Source of the DNA: Wyeomyia smithii | Taxonomy: Eukaryota > Arthropoda > Insecta > Diptera > Culicidae | Length of the DNA: 64,000 nucleotides | NCBI RefSeq assembly: GCF_029784165.1 | Contig: NC_073696.1 | Location: forward strand, 179,669,825-179,733,824 | Direction of reading: 5' to 3' | The notes under the pieces: generated by a model | What the model was told of the DNA's origin: nothing | The model's database searches: none | Seen by the model: only the letters and a program-made list of their open reading frames with translations | Position numbers and translations under genes: made by a program | Part shown: positions 35,470 to 44,738 of the stretch, piece by piece | Layout of the letters: each line of letters opens with the position of its first letter | Position numbering within the stretch: position 1 is the first letter of the stretch

Positions 35470-35667
35470 GATTTTTAAATGCCAATATCGACCGGTTTTC
35501 GAAAGCGCCGGCCAATTATGGACTGATGGATATCATTGCAGCTCTCCATTGGATCCAGGAAAACATCGAAGCCTTCGGTGGTGACCCGAGAAGTGTCACG
35601 TTGGCAGGACACGGGACTGGAGCTGCGTGTGTTCACTTTCTCATCGCTTCTGCAGCTGTGCCAGAAG
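35470..35667 (+). CDS. Neuroligin exon b (nucleophile-elbow region)
   Basis: It continues the frame after the 69-nt intron: GFLNANIDRFSKAPANYGLM, DIIAALHWIQENIEAFGGDP, RSVTLAGHGTGAACVHFLI, ASAAVPE. The conserved NYGLxDxxAALxWIQxNIxxFGGDP block is the strand-helix scaffold of the carboxylesterase/cholinesterase family. At the nucleophile elbow the family GxSxG is GHGTG here, so the catalytic Ser is Gly. That matches neuroligins, which are enzymatically dead adhesion proteins. The exon ends in phase 1 at 35667, followed by the strong donor GTAGGT. Confidence 0.92.
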
Positions 35668-38600
35668 GTAGGTGAATAAATTTGTATCAATAAATATTTT
35701 ATTGGATTATTTATGCTGTCCTGAGGAAGCGAAAATTGTACATGGAAGCAGGATGGTGTGAAAAACTGTAATCAATTCATTCAGTTTCCTCGCTCGACAA
35801 AATTGACCACCAAACACGTTTTGGTTTCTATAGACCCTTTGTTCGCTTTCAAAATTCCTTGCTGTTGAGGAACATATAAATCAAGCCGAATCGTGATTCG
35901 GGCGTATTCACAAACATAAAGAAACAGTCCACACAATAGCCATTTTAAAATCAGTTTTATGTATCCTGTTACCAGTATAAACATTTTTTTAAGAGGATTG
36001 ATTCCCTGGCTATTGAACTCAATTGTATCAAACAACTCTTTTCTCGATGCAATTTGGAAGAATTGATTCCGGTTACGTAAAACTACCATGCGCTTGCATA
36101 GCATGCGAATAAATGGAGTCGCGTGGTTATTGATATTGATAAAAAGGGTTTAGCATATTTTCATTATAATACTTGACAGGTTTGAGTGGCTTATTTTGGA
36201 TCGAGTATATTGTGGCGTTTATTAGAACTGTGTGGTTTTTGAGACTTATAATTTTATTGTATCTGATTACAATATTTGATATGAAATTTTGAAAATAATT
36301 TTCTTGCTTTCTTCCTTCACTTACCTTACGGCTTTCTCACGTGATGGCATTTTGCTAAATATAAACCACCGATGGTGCAATATTGTCTAACAAAACCACC
36401 TTGGAAACCGTTTTTTTTTTCAAAGCAGCTTGCCAGCTCCGTTGATAGCTTTTCGTCCTAGGAATGAATTAATTGATGCTAACCCACAACTAACAGCACA
36501 ATAAAAGAATGTCAAGACGCTTGCCTTTCCATACAGCAACGCTTTTTACCACTTTGGACCAAGTTTAAGCATAAATCTCTCTGACAGATAATGCCGCAAA
36601 AACAGTTAGTAGCTTAATTCAAATGAAATTACGTTCCCATGCGTCACCGGAGCGAGCACGCATAGTAAAAGCAGCACTTAAATTATTTTATCAAATTAGG
36701 AAACTTTACGGTGTTATTTATTCGCAACTAAAAGTCGACGCAAACAAAAAAGTTAGTAGCTGCTTGCGAAAAGGAGAAATCGAAGCGAACGGAGAAAACT
36801 TCAACTTTGGCTAATAATCGAGCAAAGAACTCATTATCCTGCAGAATATTTTCGAAAAAGTTATGCAACTGAAAGTTACTCCCTGTGGGTCTCTACGATG
36901 AGTTTTTTCTTCCATCTTCATATCCAAACTCGTGCATCTTATGCACAGCTATCTTCCAACGTGCTGCTAGGCGAAGCATCTTCCCTCCCACTCTTGCATA
37001 TTTAGATTCGCTGGTATGGCTCCATGCTATGTGAAAAGCTTGCATAGCGAACGTTAAAAACTTTAATGGCACCGCCGAGCGCCACCAGTACATTTGCATT
37101 AATCATACCAGTGTCCCGGGAGCTTTCCAACAGAAATCCGCACGACGAACGATGTACAAGGTTGCTTCGAACAGTTCGATGTCAAGTTGTGTTGCGATAC
37201 CCGCGAGATTTGTAGCAAAACATATCAAGCACAGGCCCTACTATCCGTGGAGTGGAATACATTAGGCAAACAAAATTTAGAACCATTGAATCGATTCAAT
37301 GTGTAACCTATTTGTATACCAAACACAAAAAAGAGAGACTCCCAGGGAATGATTTGAATAATCGTATTCGTTACTATCAGATTAAATAAAGGAAAGAAAA
37401 AACAATACAAGTGTTAAAAGGTTGATTTAAACCTGTCGCTCACTTCCTTGAAATAAACTTGTATGTCGAACTAATTTACATTCATTATATTTCATATACA
37501 TTCAGAATATAAGTGCTACTTGAAGCATTCTATATTTTGTATACTTTAAATTAATTCAATGGATCGTCAGTGAATTCAAAACAGTGCTTCGAAAATCTTA
37601 TAACATTTTCGGAACGAGAATAGAATATAACAAGAAGAATCCATTATATTGAGCTATTCTTTCATTCATATTTTTCTGGTACTATCCACGCATAGTAAGA
37701 TTATTTTGATGCCAATTGACACGTGCACAGTTGATGTTTTCGATGGAAACGAAAAAATATTTCTACAAGGCTTTATAATTTTCATGGAAGCCAATCCTCA
37801 ATATAATCCATGTTATATTAAGATACACCATGATTGAACATACTTTCTGAAACTTCAACGCTCACGGAATTAATCAACAATAGATGGAAATGAAAAGATT
37901 TTTGAAAAAAAACTACCTAGTTATGTGGAATCTAAAACATACACCGTTTCATGCTCAAATATGGTTCTATTCGCAGCCTCGTCGCCTTGCTTCGTAGTCG
38001 CATATCATCAGCGGAGCAAGATTAACAAATACGTTGTTTACTTCGAAAGCATCTCCATAAATTAATACTGTTGTGTTAACAACACGGGCAACCTTACTCA
38101 CTGTCAGTCACTATGTTTTTAGTTTCGGCATAGATTAAGTTGATAAGCCCGATTCTCGAACTGTCATCTCGAGAGATCCTAAAGGACTAGGTACTACTGT
38201 TTTACGGTTGGCGGCAATGTGCGACTATGAATTAAGAGTATCGCCTCACAGGGGCAGCGTAAAATTCACTTTGAAATTATTGGAAATCACACATAAAGTA
38301 GATTTTTGGTGCTAAATTCATTTTGATTGTTAAAATAGAAATAAATTGATAGATGGGCCTGTTATACTTATGGGAATCCTACATTTTGTTTCCAGAACTA
38401 AACACAAAATTTTCCAAACGATTACATAATGTATAAAAAATTGTTTATTGAGTTGTCGATGAATATTATGCCTTGCGAATTCCAACAAATTCTGGCCAAA
38501 ACTTTACTGGTTGATGGTTGCGTTTGTTAGCGCTTCGGATGACTCGCATCTGGCAAAATCACTCTACCGAGTGCCGACTATCAATTGGACTCAAGAGTGT

Positions 38601-38680
38601 AGTGGTGGATCCATGTTTCATCCCCCTATGGTCATGCTTGACATCGCTAACTCATTATGTCCTTGTGTGTCGCCTCTAAC
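35668..38680 (+). other. Neuroligin large intron (35668-50940), proximal part without features
   Basis: The intron between exons b and c is 15.3 kb. This first 3 kb is AT-rich and shows no recognisable transposon coding sequence. From 38681 on the intron contains the MITEs and LINEs listed separately, all in non-coding position relative to neuroligin. Confidence 0.6.
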
Positions 38681-38924
38681 TAGCAATGGGTGAGATCAAT
38701 CCGTTTTTTTCCAGAATCGATTCTTTCAAGTCAATGAATCAATCTTTCCTGTACGATCTTCTGCTGAATCGATACTTCTGCAATGTTTAAAATAAGCGAT
38801 GTCGCTCCAGTTTTCGGCGGAATCGATATTTGTTGGTTTAACAACCGTTTTTCGAATGAATCTTCCAGATTCTAATTAAACGATTCAGATGAATCGATTT
38901 TTTTCAGAAAATTACCCATTGCTA
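38681..38924. mobile_element. 244-bp hAT-type MITE filled with GAATCGATTC motifs
   Basis: The ends are TAGCAATGGGTGA (left) and TAGCAATGGGTAA (complement of right). Flanks are CCTCTAAC and CCTGTCAC, a probable 8-bp duplication with two changes. The interior carries about six copies of GAATCGATT or close variants in both orientations, around a unique centre. The TAG-type ends and the 8-bp duplication suggest hAT. Non-coding. Confidence 0.7.
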
Positions 38925-39098
38925 CCTGTCACACTTCAACTATGCGAAAGAGCAGACACTTCGAATAAACAAAACTATGTACTTGTTTCGTGTTGACCGC
39001 ATATGCCTGCAAGAGTAGTAGTATGAGCGTGCGCTATGCAGAGTTTGTTATTTTCTGTTTTACGCATGTAATTTTTGACACGCACGTTCACGTGGCAA

Positions 39099-39481
39099 GG
39101 GAAATCGATTAATGACGTAGCTTTTTTTAGGTTTTTTGACACCCCTCTCCCATCGTAGCTTTTCGTCACAAAAATCAGACACTCCTCTAGATTATTACGT
39201 AGCTTTATTCCACCCCACCTCCCCCTTGGTAATTTTTTGCAAACTTTATTATCAAGATCATACCTTGTATCATAAATGAACAAGAAAATTCAAGCCACAG
39301 AAATAAGAATGACCCTAAACAGACAGAACAGTGATAAAAAAAAATTAGAAAAAAATATAATTTATCTAATTTAATATTTGCTGCGTGGCTCGGCTTTACC
39401 CCCTACCCACCCTCTCGTCACATTTCGTCACAGACCGCCACACCTCAATCCTCGAATACTACGTCATTTTTGGATGTTCCC
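39099..39481. mobile_element. 383-bp MITE, GGGAACATNCATAAATGACG family, copy 1
   Basis: Inverted ends are GGGAAATCGATTAATGACG (left) and GGGAACATCCAAAAATGACG (complement of right). Subterminal TCGTCACATTTCGTCACA and C-rich CCCTACCCACCCTCTC tracts are the same as in 49338-49731 and in the fragments at 2769-2854 and 3575-3661. The target duplication is unclear (3 bp, degenerate). Confidence 0.7.
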
Positions 39482-39816
39482 TAAGTAAAGAGAGTACTCT
39501 ATATTACACAAAAGCAATCCGGCGTCCATTAACTTGGAAGAATTAATGCACTGTTTATTCTAGTAAAAAAATTGACAGGGAAACCACATACATACATCAA
39601 TCGGCTCTTATTCTTCTATGAATTTGTGTTTTTAGGAATTTACTCTCTCGATATTATGCTGGTTACGATTATTTAGCGTATATCGAAGAAAAAAGTGTGA
39701 AGATTCAATTCTGCCATAGCCATAGTATATAACACACGCACACACACACAATTTTTTTTTTTTTTTTGTAAAATGATTTTATTTGTCAGGTCGTTTATGT
39801 ACATTAAAATTTTCAT

Positions 39817-42068
39817 TTAGCTTGGGTTCACTAGATTCAGATGAAACTCTAATTCTGTAGTAATAATTCTACCATTACATTGATTAATAAAACAGATGTA
39901 TTCATTGAAGAGCTTTAGTATTTTCAGTCTTCGTTGTTCATTTATGCCTGTTAATGCAGGTTTGACTAGGTCCAGAAAACTTAGATGTCTCCATCCACCT
40001 AGAATGGCTGTTATTCTTTGCTGTAGGATTGTCCAAGCCGGTCCTACGCGATCGCATTCACAGAATTTATGAATTACAGTTTCTGCACTTCGGTTGCCAC
40101 AGTGTGTGCAGTTCTCGTCGTTCGCCCGTTGAATGACAAATAACAGTTTCCGATGTTCGATTTTTTCGTTCACCAGTAGGTAAAGTTGTGTTCGCTGTTC
40201 TGATATAAGTCGTCTCGTTGCTATGTTCCTCCAGGCGCGCGGCCAGCCACTTCCTGGATGTTTTTGTTCTACCCTCGGTAAATCTGTTTGGTTGATGAAG
40301 TGCTGATGAATTTGGTCAGTGGAGGGACTCTGTTGGATTTGGCGGGGAATATGCCTAAGGTTTGTCAGTATTTGTTTAAGATCAGGGAGATCCATTGAAA
40401 TGGTTGGGTGAGGATTTACGTGGAAGAGGAGGGATCTGTAGAAGGGAAGTGATTCAATTTCTTGCAGATGTCGGTTGATAGCGAGTGATTTGCATTTCAA
40501 TGCCGGTAGTTGCAGTTTTAACCCGCCATTCTCTATGCTAGCTGCATCATTGGGACGCGGGCGACCATCCCTTTCCATAGGAATTTGCCCATTGCTGCTG
40601 TTAATTTTGCAGTATGTACGCACAACGGTGGTAAGATGGAAGCCAGGTACCATATCTTTGAAGTTCCGAAAGTGTTCAGCATGGTGACTCGCTGATGCAG
40701 TGTCAGTGTGCGTAAAGAATGCAACCACATAAGTTGTGAAAACCTCCCTACCAGCGCATCCCAATTTAATGTAGTCATCAAACGTATCGAGTTTGTGAAT
40801 TGCACACCTAGTATTTTGACAACATTGGTTGTCTGCAGCCACTGGGTGTTTATAGCGTTGCCTTCGCTGGACCCAACATCTACAGCAACAGTTTTGCGCA
40901 AATTAAATTTTGCGCCGGCAGCTATCTCGAAGCGGGTGAACAGGTCGTTGATTTCTTCGAGTTGCCTTGTCGATGAGATGATCACGCTAATGTCGTCTGC
41001 ATATGCCACTAGTAGATCGTTGCCGCATACACGTTCGAGCCTACACACAAGTGGGTGAAGGTACAGTACGAAGAGGTGCATGGACAGTGGATTCCCCTGT
41101 CGCACAGAACGTTGAATCTCGAAGGGACGGGAGAGATGTCCGTTGATTAACAGCCGAGATGTGGATCGGCTGGCGATGCGTGAGAGCAGAGTAATAAAAT
41201 CATCGTTGAAGCCGAGCGCCCGCATGGTTCCGAAGAGGAATGAATGCCTAACCCGATCGAATGCATGATCGAGATCGAAGCTAATCAGTTTGCCTGCCCG
41301 CCGGTGGTGACGAAGATTTGCGATCCGGTCTTTCAGAGCGAGAGTTGCTTGAAAGATGTTGCGCTCTGAATTCGAGCACTTCTGTCCGTCGCTCAGAACG
41401 CGATGCTCCTGCATCACCCTCTCTAATCTGGTTTTGAGGATGCGTGAGAAGAGCTTGTAGTCGCTATTTAGCAGAGATATCGGGCGATACGATCGGGCTG
41501 TATCATCCCCGCCTCGCTTTTTCACCAGCACGATAATGCCTTCCACAAACGACGGAGGGAGATTACCGTTTATTGCCTCGTTCATAATAAGGTTCATCTC
41601 TCGGTGGATGACGTCAAACATGCGGTGGTAGAATTCTCTCGGAATACCGTCGTATCCGGGCGATTTTCGGGGTGCGCTCGATAATATTGCTGACCAGATC
41701 TCTGCGGTCGTAATGTCATTCGTGCAGGCTTCGTTCAGCGGGTCGTTGGGTGGGATTACTCTCGTGCAGTTGAAGCTGTTATCAAACTCTTCTCCTGCCT
41801 CTTCCGAGTATAGTGACGAGAAATAGTGAACCATGTGCGTCTCGATCTCCCCTGGCTCTGTTATCGTTTCATCCTGCTCTGTTTGCAACTGTGCTATGAA
41901 GGTTTTTTTCCTTCGTCTTTCTCCCAACTGAAACGTTGACATGGGTTCACCTGCCACGTGCGTCTCATTGATTCGCATGAAAGTGTTAGAGAATCTCCGT
42001 TGGAAAAAAATTCGGGAAAAGCGGTGAAGCGGTGAACGAGTTAAGAGAAGGAGCGGTGGACTTGGCAC
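39817..42068 (-). pseudogene. L1/Tx1-like LINE ORF2 remnant (reverse transcriptase)
   Basis: Beginning after an endonuclease deletion, the linker reads EPMSTFQLGERRRKK. RT follows with APRKSPGYDGIPREFYHRMF, ARSYRPISLLNSDYKLFSRI, KLISFDLDHAFDRVRHSFLF (first catalytic Asp), SRPFEIQRSVRQGNPLSMHL, and LLVAYADDISVII (intact YADD). About 500 residues are open. A frameshift near 40550 moves into a second frame that continues ENGGLKLQLPALKCKS and IEHRKLLFVIQRANDENCTH. A C-terminal Cys-His segment follows (CTHCGNRSAETVIHKFCECD). The SxPFEIQRxxRQGxPLS phrase is typical of the L1/Tx1 clades. A sister 3' end of the same family lies at 59390-60134. Confidence 0.82.
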
Positions 42069-42333
42069 CCATTGTTTTAATGTTTGTTGTTCTCATACTA
42101 GCTGAGTTTTTAGACTGGTGCCCGGCCGTTTGCCTGTTGGTTTGTCCAGTTTGTTTCGCTACATTCGCGTAGCTTTTCTGGTACAACAGTTTTTTGTTCT
42201 GGACGCATGATATTCCAGTGTGTTCTTGCTCTTTGCAGTGGCGGCAGGATTGCAGCTGCCCCTTGTAGACAACAAGCGCTTGCTCTCCGTCGATGGTTAC
42301 CCATGAATCAATGTTCCGCTTCACCAACATACG
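41986..42333 (-). pseudogene. LINE ORF1 remnant, zinc-knuckle part
   Basis: The frame reads MLVKRNIDSWVTIDGEQALV, then VYKGQLQSCRHCKEQEHTGI followed by SCVQNKKLL. The CX2CX4HX4C knuckle (CRHCKEQEHTGISC) is the nucleic-acid-binding motif of gag-like LINE ORF1 proteins. Upstream it is cut at 42334 by the DD37E transposon. Across the empty site the frame continues as GIPLGIWSVR joined to MLVKRN. Its 3' end overlaps the start of the RT frame because the endonuclease region is gone. Confidence 0.72.
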
Positions 42334-42335
42334 TA

Positions 42336-43635
42336 AGGACTGTTCATTTTATCAAACGGACACTTTGTTTTGGTGATATCTTTATTATTTTTCAAGCAAT
42401 TTCTAGACGGTTTTTTGCAAAATGAAGGTTTAGTTTTCAACAAAAAGTACAAAATGTAAAACCTAACTAAGTTCATCTAACTATAAAACTGGTGAACTTT
42501 TCCTCGAACTCCACTCACAAGCCTCTTCACAGTTTCTGGCTTAACTTTTCGGCTTGCAGATGACCACATTTTCTTGAACTCATCAATTGACTGTGTTTCT
42601 CTACCATCCTTTCGAAGATACCGCTTGATAATTACCCAATAGCGTTCAACCGGACGTAGCTCTGGACAATTTGGTGGATTATTCGCCTTTTCGACGAATT
42701 TAATCGTATATTTCTTCAGCATTTCAAGAGTGGCAGCAGCGTAGTGGGCGGATGCAAGGTCTGGCCAGAACATTGGTGGGGTCTTGTGTTGACGATACAC
42801 AGCAACAAGACGTTTTTGAATGCACTCCTTCCGGTAATTCTCAGCGCTTATGGTTCCTATTGTGAAATATGGCAAACTTTTTTTCCACAAGAACAAAAAG
42901 CTTGCCATACAAGCACTTTCTTACCAAACTTGTCCATTCTAATCGATCGTTTTACATCTGGTACTTCCCTACCTACAATAGAATTGAAAAATTGTGGCCC
43001 CGGAAGTGTTGTTGCGTCCAGTTTTCAGTAAGTCTCGTCATCCGTTAAAATGCAACAGTTTCATTGCTTTTTCAGTATCCTATCCAACCTCTGACATCGT
43101 TCCTTTGCCCGTTCATGCTGTTCCTCGGTCCGTTTCGGTGTCTTCTGTTTTTTGTAGGTTCTGATGTTATTCCTTCGTTTGATATTTTGAACCGTTCCTA
43201 TACTAACTCTGAGTTTTTAAGCAATTTTTCGCACAGAGTCACATTCATTGGACAGTAAAAGCTTCACACACTTCTGCTCGATTTGTGGAATAGCCGCACC
43301 TTTTCTGGTTTTGGATCTTGGCAAATCTTCAAGATAATCGTATTCTCCAAACTTTCTGATGATCTGGTACACAGTAGACTTAGACCTTTTCACAAGTTTT
43401 GCAATATTTCTACAGGATAGTCCCTCGGAACAGTACTTTTGAACAATCCAAAAACGAGTATCTTGATCGATTCGTGCCATTTTCCGAAACTTAACCGTTC
43501 CGACACCAAAACCAAAACACCGGCACAATGTCAACAAACTCAACTACACGATAAAGGAAGATTCATCAAATTTGGAGTTAATGTTTAGTTTTTATCGTCT
43601 ATTCAAAATGTCCGTTTTATAAAATGAACATTCCT
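42336..43635 (-). mobile_element. 1300-bp DD37E transposon inserted in LINE ORF1
   Basis: The terminal inverted repeats start AGGACTGTTCATTTTATCAA (left) and AGGAATGTTCATTTTATAAA (complement of right) and continue to about 28 bp. TA is duplicated at 42334-42335 and 43636-43637. Excision on paper restores the LINE ORF1 frame. Length and structure are those of a full-length Tc1/mariner-type element with a mutated transposase. Confidence 0.88.
42477..43480 (-). pseudogene. DD37E transposase, nearly full length, mutated
   Basis: It starts MARIDQDTRFWIVQKYCSEG with an HTH (LSCRNIAKLVKRSKSTVYQI) and an RSKTRKG hinge. Frames then shift through ILTDDETY-stop-KLDATTL (first Asp, followed by an in-frame TGA), FGKKVLVWQAFCSCGKKV, and a last frame with FWPDLASAHYAAATLEMLKK (second Asp) and CPELRPVERYWVIIKRYLRK (Glu 37 residues later). 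It ends KVHQFYS. About 334 codons in total, the usual length. All three catalytic positions are visible, so only a few stops and frameshifts separate it from an intact frame. Confidence 0.85.
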
Positions 43636-43637
43636 TA

Positions 43638-43864
43638 CAGACCATATGCCGAGCGGTATACCTTCGGATTCATTACTCTCGCTGGGCGAGCGCCAGGTCA
43701 CTGACCTTTATAAACGCACATGATCCACCTCTGTGGCACTGTAATCTTTTAATTTCTTCTCTCTTCAAGCCGAGAACCGTGCGACAAAAACCGTAAAGCT
43801 TTTCAACTGACGGCTTGATGGAAAATTGCGAATAATCGATTTTGAAGGTATTTTCGCGCCTCAT
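43638..43864 (-). pseudogene. LINE ORF1 remnant, N-terminal part
   Basis: The minus-strand frame MRRENTFKIDYSQFSIKPSV with EKLYGFCRTVLGLKREEIKR and CHRGGSCAFIKVSDLALAQR is followed after a frameshift by ESEGIPLGIWSVR, which abuts the transposon at 43635. It belongs with 41986-42333 as one ORF1 disrupted by insertion. The biochemical role in the parent element is RNA binding; here it is dead. Confidence 0.6.
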
Positions 43865-43992
43865 CGCGGAAAACTGCTACACGCGACGCGGCACGGTATA
43901 GATCAAGAATTAGAATTTTCAAAGGCTTATGCTTCACTTGTGATAGGCGCAATCAAAAAACACGTCTGCACGTCTCAAAAGTTGAGCGGGTT

Positions 43993-44091
43993 ATGAATAC
44001 TCACACACACACATTACTCACACGCACACAATACTCACACACACACGCTACTCACACACACACACGCTACTCACACACACACACACGCTAC

Positions 44092-44135
<44 letters not shown>

Positions 44136-44490
44136 ACACACGCTACTTACACACACACACACACACACGCTACTTACACACACACACGCAACTTACACAC
44201 ACACACACGCTACTTACACACACACACACACGCTACTTACACACACATACACACGCTACTTACACACACATACACACGCTACTTACACACACATACACAC
44301 GCTACTTACACACACACACACTTACACACGCTACTCACACACACACTTACACACGCCACTCACACACACACTTACACACGCTACTCACACACACATACAC
44401 ACGCTACTCACACACACACACACACATACACACGCTACTCACACACACACACATACACAAGCTACTCATACACACATACACACGCTTAGT
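43993..44490. repeat. ACACACACGCTACTC minisatellite / CA-rich array
   Basis: About 500 bp of CACACGCTACTCACACACAC units, mixing pure (CA)n runs with periodic GCTACT(C/T). The long Thr-His-type open frame across it is a repeat artefact. It parallels the array at 4435-4800 and is the landing site of the LINE at 39752-43995. Confidence 0.9.
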
Positions 44491-44588
44491 ATACGACACA
44501 CTATACCTACACAATTTACTATCGGCAGCATCCAAACGGCTTCCAGGTCTTCCAACGGCTTCCAATGGTCCCCAGTGCCGATCACGTC

Positions 44589-44649
44589 CAGTTTCGGGCT
44601 GTATTCCAACAACGATATCTGAATTAGATTACCACTGGTGGGGTCCAAC
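44589..44649 (-). repeat. Conserved 61-bp block, copy 2
   Basis: Counterpart of 4854-4914. Again it lies between an ACACGC array and a TATA/initiator pair. Confidence 0.7.
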
Positions 44650-44696
44650 TCAGATCGAAGGGAAGCCGAACTGTTCGCTTTGACGGTCGACCAGGG

Positions 44697-44731
44697 AATG
44701 AGCTTCTCTCAACACGGAATGTCCTTTTATA
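44697..44731 (-). promoter_or_regulatory. Putative core promoter (TATA + initiator), copy 2
   Basis: On the minus strand TATAAAAG (complement of 44724-44731) precedes TCATT (complement of 44697-44701). The A is 32 nt after the first T of the TATA box, the same spacing as at 5003-5038. Matches only. Confidence 0.4.
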
Positions 44732-44738
44732 GCGTCAC

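Larger units (their letters stand above)
39752..43995 (-). mobile_element. L1/Tx1-like LINE inserted in a CA-rich array
   Basis: Oriented on the minus strand. Its 3' poly(A) is the T run at 39752-39767, abutting ACACACGCACACACACACA at 39732-39750. Its 5' side runs to about 43995, where CACACACAC and the ACTCACACACACGCT array begin. Thus both junctions lie in CA repeats. Contents in order: ORF1 remnant with a zinc knuckle, RT, and a C-terminal Cys-His segment. A DD37E transposon (42336-43635) sits in ORF1. The endonuclease domain is missing. Confidence 0.75.

Noticed and set aside
35239..35667. Single uninterrupted neuroligin exon
   Set aside because: The extra 23 residues break a strongly conserved strand (ILG-FLNAN), and GT, branch-like site and AG are all present, so a 69-nt intron fits better. 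Kept as a retention possibility.
40708..41058. 116-codon + strand open frame
   Set aside because: Antisense shadow of the LINE RT ORF at 39817-42068.
43993..44622. 209-codon open frame of Thr-His repeats
   Set aside because: It is the translation of the (CA)n/ACACGC array; no start context, splice sites or non-repeat coding.
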